64,000 nt of DNA, taken from NCBI GenBank assembly GCA_001630475.1, contig KV419402.1, forward strand, positions 1 through 64,000, written 5' to 3'. A program made the translations under genes and the position numbers. Positions within the stretch are counted from its first letter, which is position 1, and each line of letters starts with the position of its first letter. The stretch comes from Sistotremastrum niveocremeum HHB9708. Its lineage: Eukaryota > Basidiomycota > Agaricomycetes > Sistotremastrales > Sistotremastraceae. Below are positions 58,516-64,000 of the stretch, piece by piece. The notes beneath the pieces were generated by a model. The model worked only from the letters and a program-made list of their open reading frames with translations, was not told the DNA's origin and did not search any database.

Positions 58516-59121
58516 ATGGCGACTGCTCCAAAGGATAACAGATACATCGGTCGTTCCGAACGCATTGCTCGACGCATGCAGAGTACCAACGATCCTCAAT
58601 TGAAGGCTAAGATATATCTGGAACCTGTTGTCGGCACTGTCGCGAAACGTGTACAACGAAAGATCGGTGGCATGTAAGTCTCATGATGTTTAGTCGTTTC
58701 AGGCTAATTCTCTCTTCAGGAATCCCGAGAATCCCATTGTCACGCTCTGGCAGCGCTCGCCGAATCCTGAGAAAGCCTTACGAAGAGCCAAAAGGCAAGC
58801 GTTGCGATACCCCCCTGATCCTGAAGTTACGTTCTCCAGAGATGTTAAATCTCTGTTTACGCTAATGGAGGAGATCATTTTGAACAGTCTACTCGACATT
58901 CTAGTGCGTAACCCCTCTGGCTGAGTGCATCGCTCGCCTTCGTCTGACTCGTGTCGTAGGAACGACAAGATAGGAATCTTAGATCCGCTCAGCTCCCGGA
59001 TTCTCTGGGCAAGGGTTCGCTTTCAAGGCCTCGAATTGTATCGGCGCGTCTGGATACTATTCCCGAAGAGGAGGGTTCTATCATGGAGGAGGCGATCTTA
59101 GGGGGCATGGAAAGTTGGTAA
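58516..59121 (+). CDS. Unrecognised 167-aa basic protein
   Basis: Exons 58516-58673, 58720-58903 and 58960-59121 (introns 46 and 56 bp) encode MATAPKDNRYIGRSERIARR at the start, an Arg/Lys-rich first third, a helical SLFTLMEEIILNSLLDILER and an acidic end (IPEEEGSIMEEAILGGMESW). No known domain. Good splice sites and a continuous frame over three exons support it as real. Confidence 0.6.
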
Positions 59122-59809
59122 CGTGTGTACAATGAAGACGATGAGAACGATTTGCCATTTGTGTATTTATGGGATGCATGTCCTAAGTGCTCCCCTGTTT
59201 CTCCTGCTTTCTTTCCTAATATCTGTATCTTTGAATGTAGCTCATTGAATATGGAAGAGGCAATGACCAATATGTGTCTCACACCTTACATCCGACGACT
59301 ATGTTGAACGCCGATAGAACTGTGGGACATATCGACAAAACCTCTTGAACCTTTTGCAACTGCGGCGGAAATTTGGGCCCTGCGGGATGTCTTGGTTGAC
59401 CCACATGATCTCGTTCGCGATCGCCCGGCGGAAGTTGCTTAGGCGAACGTTGTCTATTGTTCTGTGCATGGCCAGGGTATTGGGCGTAACTCGTCCTCAT
59501 GGATCAAGTGTGTATTCGGCCATTTCATGTGATTACCTGCGTCATTGTTCTGATTGATCACGCCAGGTGGATCGCGGCTGATTTGATGGATTATAGCGGC
59601 TGATTTCGGTGTTCTACAATATGAGCTATAAGCTTTAACTATGATAACGTTTTGTGACATCCGGCAATGGGGCCTTCTTTACTTCCTCGACACCATAATC
59701 ATATGACGCTCCTCCGAATGCACCTCGCCACACTAACGCTTGATCCAGCTCGTATCCGTCCCAAATGTGCATGAACGCGGTATCGGACTGGCAGCGCCTG
59801 ACTTAGATC
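59122..59809. other. Intergenic, no supported gene
   Basis: Short frames only, on both strands. No TIR or tandem repeat was seen before the sharp repeat boundary at 59810. Confidence 0.45.
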
Positions 59810-60035
59810 TGATGCTCATCGACAACTCTTCAGTGTCCCTTCCTAGTGTCTCCCTCCTGTGCTCAAATCACGCCTTGCGATGCTGAATTGTTGAGGCCTG
59901 GGGTGTTGGGGGTGTTGAGTTACTGAAATACCGCATTGGCGAATACTCTGGAATACCGCAATGTCGAGTTGCTGGAATACTGGAAGGTCAGGATGTGGAA
60001 TGCGCGGAAGGTGGGGATGACGGATGTTGAGAGTA
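59810..60035 (+). repeat. Dispersed element end, identical to inverted 4376-4601
   Basis: The first 226 bp match the inverted segment beside transposon copy 1 base for base. At 60034-60035 this copy has an uninterrupted TA, the site used by the Ulp1/DDE insertion in the other copy. The repeat region continues to about 60460. Confidence 0.9.
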
Positions 60036-60059
60036 TCAGATTGACGGACTGGAGTAATG

Positions 60060-60165
60060 CTGGAAAGTCGGATTGGCGAAATGCTGGATGTTGAGAATAT
60101 CGGATTGGCGAAATGCTGGATGTTGAGAATATCGGATTGGCGAAATGCTGGATTGGCGAAATCAG
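60060..60165 (+). repeat. Tandem array of a 38-bp unit
   Basis: Units built on CGGATTGGCGAAATGCTGGA and TGTTGAGAATAT repeat about two and a half times without changes, preceded and followed by looser variants up to 60400. Similar blocks occur at 56880-56960. They look like subterminal repeats of a transposon. Confidence 0.8.
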
Positions 60166-61192
60166 GGAAACTGAGACTGGATGAGATGCTCTGGTGCTCG
60201 AAATGCTGTCGTACCGTGAAATCGTGCTGCGATGCTCAAATATTGCCTTACATGAGGCCTCGTCGTGGAGCCGTCGCGGCTGCAATTGGTTGTCGAGATG
60301 TGTCAGATACGCTGTATACCGCAATGTCGAAATGCTGGGATCCGGGATGACCAGAATGGCGGATTGGCGAATTACGAGATTGGCGAAATACGGGAATCTG
60401 AGATTGGGATGAGATGCTGTGTGCTCGAATTCCTGTCTCACCGGAATCCCAGGATTCCGCGGTTCCGAGGATCCGGCAATCCGGTAATCCCGGTGCCCCG
60501 GAATGCCTGGCTTCCGGCTACATGCTTTTCGCAAAGCGAGAATGTCGACGCTTTTCGCGGCCTGCGTTTCATAGTGCAAAAGTTGTGATTTTTTGGGTAG
60601 CCCTTCGCGATCTTTTCGCTTTGAGACAGCGATGCAAGACCAGATCTGATTTTCATTGCTCTGCGGAGCAAAAATCCATTCTGTTCTTGGGGAGTAAAGC
60701 ATGCAAGTCTGGCGGATACTTTCAATGCATCTCTTGGCTACATTTCTCAGAACCTGCGTTGCAAAACGCTTGATTAAACAGTGAGTACGCAGAAGCATCT
60801 TGCAAAAATTTTGCAACGCTTTTCGGCGCAACCTCGGATCCGCTTCTCATGCCTTGCTCAATGTAACCGGCATGCAAGTACAGTAGTAATTTGCACACCT
60901 TTGGCACCAGGTCTGCATTGAAAACGGTCTAGATAGTCACATCCTACATACAGCGCATCACATCGCAAACTGCGATCCAATGTTCAAACCAATCGCGCTG
61001 AAATCTCCCTGAAATCACATGTTCAGGATTCACACTTTTCTCACACTGTTCTCGCTGCAAAAAGCGTATCCTGCATGCTGTGACTGTATTAACCTCTGGC
61101 CAAAAAGACCTCCGATTCCGATCCGAAGGTTCCGCGCGCCGACTTTGTCTTCTGTAGTCACATAGTGTCACACTTCCTTTGTACTCTTTCCG
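60166..61192. other. Repeat tail and upstream region of the DUF6589 gene
   Basis: Variants of ATTGGCGAA and GGAATCC continue to about 60500. The rest has no supported ORF; a minus-strand frame of about 300 codons over 59920-60831 is low-complexity and arises from the repeats. Confidence 0.45.
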
Positions 61193-62692
61193 ATGTCTGG
61201 ATTCTCTCAAAAAGATCGTGTTCGTTCGCAGGAGGAAAGCATAATAAGATTCTTCGAGAAGAACATGCTTGATCTGGAGTCTGTGTTACGAATTGTCCTC
61301 AATACCAGTAATTCGACTCTTCTACAATACCGCCACTCGTATATGAAGACCTTTGGGAGTATCATGACGGATACTCTAAACCTGATGGATTTCTCGTATA
61401 AGGACCAGGTGCCGGACACGAATCAGATGATTCTGAATCGATCTATCGACATCTTCCTCTCCGAACTCCGAGACCTCAGCAACATTAAAGCTGGCCTCCA
61501 CTATGCAGCCACTCGCCTTAGCCAGCATCAAGTCGAAACGTTCGACCTTCCCGAGATTGCTCGAAAATATCATAGCATCGCCCCCAGTCTATGGAGAGTA
61601 ACTGGTACCCTATTGACTGGTGATTCGTCGTATCGACTCACAACCGACTTGGTCAGTGGTGTCGCCAATTTACTCAGTGGCGCCGTGCCCGCCTCGGAGT
61701 CAGCACCAGATATCGAACTGAGGGAGGAGAATGGAGACCTTCAGTCTCGTGAGGACGCCGAATATGAAGAAGATATGTTACTGGAAGATTTAGTAGATCT
61801 CGCGGCGGAGGAGGAAAGTGATGCCATGCCGATGGATAACACAAGTCCTGAAGATCGAGAGACCACTAAAAAATTGCTCAGGCAACGGATTCAAAGAGAC
61901 GAAATCTTGAGAGTGGTACGTGCTGCTAATGTCACGAATTTACTCTGTGAAACTGATCACCTCCCAGAAAACTGTAACCATAATGAGCATCTGTGCAAAC
62001 AGCATGAACCGACGATGCAATGCTTTCCAAATAATCAACTCCCTCTTTCTCAACTCCGTGAATGCAACAGAACGGGTCCACGGATGGGGTGCCCATGCAG
62101 GCCTATGTGTGTCAGATCAGTCCGCCGCCAATTTAATCGATTCACTCTCGAAAGAGATGCGTACGAACTTGATCGATGTCTGTCGAACGGATCAGTTTGC
62201 TCTTGCATATGACAACGTGGATTTCAGCTTTCAGAACCCGGAACCAACTGCAACGAAACAGGGAAGCTTTCGCAGTATGACATCAGGGACATTCATCGAG
62301 ATGCCTTGGTTGGATCCTGAGATACTCCGGTGTTCCAAGGAATTATGGGAAACAAATCCCTACAATCGTTTTGGCACGACAACAAAGCGCAAACTTGAGA
62401 TCGAAGCATCCGACATTGTTGTTGATGGGGAACAATGGGAGCGATTGTGGAAGCGCTTTCGATGGCATCTTCTTGCCAATCTAGTGCATAATCACAAGGA
62501 ATTCAAGCATTTCGCTGCCGATCTAGGGGAAATCCCTGGAACCAACATTAATGCCCCTCTCATTCCGACAAAACAGCATCCAGTGGTGTTGATGGACATT
62601 AAAGAGTCTTCCATCGGAGGAAACATGGAGGTTCTCCTCAACGTGTTTGATCAGGCAGGGAAAAAGCCTGAAGACATTGAGGGGCGCATATA
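61193..62692 (+). pseudogene. DUF6589-domain gene cut by transposon copy 2
   Basis: Exon 1 (61193-61915) and exon 2 (from 61968), joined in phase 0 by a 52-bp GTACGT..CAG intron, encode MSGFSQKDRVRSQEESIIRF at the start, an acidic linker, then the DUF6589 features KTVTIMSICANSMNRRCNAF, LALAYDNVDFSF-like FALAYDNVDFSF, RSMTSGTFIEMPWLD, LRCSKELWETNPYN and a final stretch ending EDIEGRI. At TA 62691-62692 the Ulp1/DDE element begins, so the last third of the usual domain is missing on this side and would continue beyond the window. DUF6589 proteins are numerous in Agaricomycetes and uncharacterised; a transposon link is suspected but unproved. Up to the insertion the frame is open. Confidence 0.75.
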
Positions 62693-64000
62693 CTGTACCA
62701 TTTTGACAACGCCGGCGGCGGGTTTGGACACGGACAGCCTTGGGACACTCCGGCTGAGCGGCGGACAGCTGCCGGGACAAGGGACAATGTATTTTCAGCG
62801 GCTGGTCATGCCGGCGGCATCGGCCGACGGGACAAACGCCGCCTTGTTTCATTTCGACTTCAGTACGGGCCAGTTGGATAGGCAACCGTGCCACTCATAC
62901 TTGTAAATATTATATTGTCTAGTGTAGTCTAATACATTATATTTGTTCGCAAACCCTCGCCTCTCCCCTGTTCCACTCTACAATGTCCACATCAACTGCA
63001 ATGGATATTGATCCGCCACCGAAGGCCAAACTCCTCATCCCAGACCATATCCCAGATGGTGTTGTACCACCGCTCAGTGCTTCAGTTGCAAGCATCATGT
63101 TGTTTGATGGCATCCCTAATGCGGCACCTGACTTGCGCACCCCTACGATGCCACACCAATGGCTTTCACCTGAGACACCGAATGAGCAATTCGAAGCACA
63201 CGTACTTCAAAACATACCTATTCCTTCAGGGCAACAAATCGATGAGCTGCTCGACTACCTAGACGTCAACGAAGAAGCACTCAGAACGTTCAACTCTGTT
63301 GCCCCAATTCATCTTACAAATAAGAAGGCACATCTTCGCCTCCCGCTCTGGGTTCTAACGTATTGGGACCGGATGAGGTTTCTTCGTACTCAACGAGATG
63401 ATTGGCGCACATCGCTATCATGGGCCCGTCAGAAAGTTCTTCTGGCAATGAAAGATGGAATAACAAAGCCACCTCTTCGTGCTTTGCATACGGCCTTGGA
63501 GAGCATTGCAGCAGCAAGCTATCTGCAGGGAGCGAATGGGACCTTGGGATGTGTCTATGAGCTGACCAGTTATCTTGGAGACAATCGACTTACAGGTCAG
63601 CATATCCGTCAACTCGCCGAACTTGCCAGCAGCCACATTCGCAAAGCAAGTCAATCGTTATCGACACCAACTCACATTGCCGACCTCGAATTTCTTGACT
63701 CTCTCATGGCAGCGTTCAAGAGACCTGAACAATACAGTAGTGAGCGAAAGTTCGCGTCCCTTCGTGCTGTTGGCGAAGACGTACAGCTTGAGGATGTCAC
63801 TAAGATCGGTGGCATTATGCATGTCAATGGGAACCACTACACTGCGTACGTTCTTGACACCAAACATCACTCTTTGATGTACGGGGATTCCTGCGGCAAT
63901 TCCATTCCGGAACAAGAGAAAAGCGCGCTACAGTGGTGGTGTCAGCATCACACTGGGACTTCGGGAACATTGAAGCTCGTACCTTTGGACATTGGCTCCC
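62693..64000 (+). mobile_element. Ulp1/DDE_1 transposon, copy 2 (right part outside the window)
   Basis: It starts with the TIR CTGTACCATTTTGACAA after TA (62691-62692). The leader contains repeated GGGACA motifs (near 62738, 62774, 62781 and 62830). From 62974 the sequence equals positions 1-1027 of the window. Orientation is the same as copy 1. Confidence 0.9.
62983..64000 (+). CDS. Ulp1-DDE fusion protein, N-terminal part (copy 2)
   Basis: Identical to the first 1018 coding bases of the gene at 10-3945. It includes the catalytic His285 and Asp302 codons; the window ends just before the Gln340 codon. The leader between the TIR and the ATG is 290 bp and has no other long frame. Confidence 0.9.
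   Translation, partial: MSTSTAMDIDPPPKAKLLIPDHIPDGVVPPLSASVASIMLFDGIPNAAPDLRTPTMPHQWLSPETPNEQFEAHVLQNIPIPSGQQIDELLDYLDVNEEALRTFNSVAPIHLTNKKAHLRLPLWVLTYWDRMRFLRTQRDDWRTSLSWARQKVLLAMKDGITKPPLRALHTALESIAAASYLQGANGTLGCVYELTSYLGDNRLTGQHIRQLAELASSHIRKASQSLSTPTHIADLEFLDSLMAAFKRPEQYSSERKFASLRAVGEDVQLEDVTKIGGIMHVNGNHYTAYVLDTKHHSLMYGDSCGNSIPEQEKSALQWWCQHHTGTSGTLKLVPLDIGS

Noticed and set aside
59920-60831. 303-codon open frame on the minus strand
   Set aside because: It runs through tandem repeats, has low-complexity composition and no splice or domain support.
1-64000. LTR retrotransposons, endogenous viruses or Polinton-type elements
   Set aside because: No reverse transcriptase, integrase, capsid or LTR pair was recognised; the Ulp1-like domain here belongs to a TA-flanked DDE transposon, not to a Polinton.

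Overview
The window looks like repeat-rich nuclear DNA from a mushroom-forming basidiomycete (Agaricomycetes). The coding evidence is typical of that group: genes broken by many 48-67 bp introns with GT..AG ends, proteins from families that expand in Agaricomycetes (WW-like membrane proteins, DUF6589, SAP/transposase-tail proteins, WD40 plus membrane helix), and several DNA transposon families. I saw no tRNA, rRNA, CRISPR array, bacterial operon or LTR/virus-derived element.

Layout. 1-4375 is most of a Tc1/mariner-like (pogo/DDE_1) DNA transposon whose single gene fuses a Ulp1-type SUMO protease to a DDE transposase. An identical second copy starts at 62693 and runs off the right edge, so the first 1027 bases equal the last 1027. 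4376-4601 is an exact inverted copy of 59810-60035. 4824-11757 holds four host-like genes: a WW-like membrane protein, an unrecognised 184-aa protein, a WD40/membrane protein and a short paralog of the next gene. 14548-24821 is a large disordered-protein gene split in an exon by a 7.4-kb hAT transposon (16437-23802) that carries an apparently intact transposase and a perfect 8-bp target duplication. 26013-26842 is a non-autonomous hAT. 27865-34504 holds a truncated WW-like paralog, a 2.8-kb element with long terminal inverted repeats (containing a 360-base assembly gap and an almost CpG-free core), and a gene joining SAP motifs to a transposase C-terminal region.

36315-48714 is the most host-like stretch: an unrecognised multi-exon gene, a divergent ESCRT-III (Vps2/CHMP2-like) gene, a SUN-domain nuclear-envelope gene, a coiled-coil membrane protein, an Agaricomycete family of unknown role, and a nucleotidyltransferase-fold-like gene. 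Two of these carry small hAT MITEs inside coding exons. 49201-59121 holds a WD40-family pseudogene, a nucleoplasmin-like-domain gene without a prolyl isomerase domain, and several small unrecognised genes. 59810-62692 is a repeat region plus a DUF6589 gene that is cut by the second Ulp1/DDE copy.

The main theme is recent DNA transposition into genes. Four insertions (one autonomous hAT, two hAT MITEs, one Ulp1/DDE element) sit in coding exons. For the three hAT insertions the host reading frame stays open when the element and one target copy are left out. Nothing here proves a new pathway. The best candidates for something little described are the Ulp1-DDE fusion transposon and a MITE that appears to bring its own in-frame splice donor.
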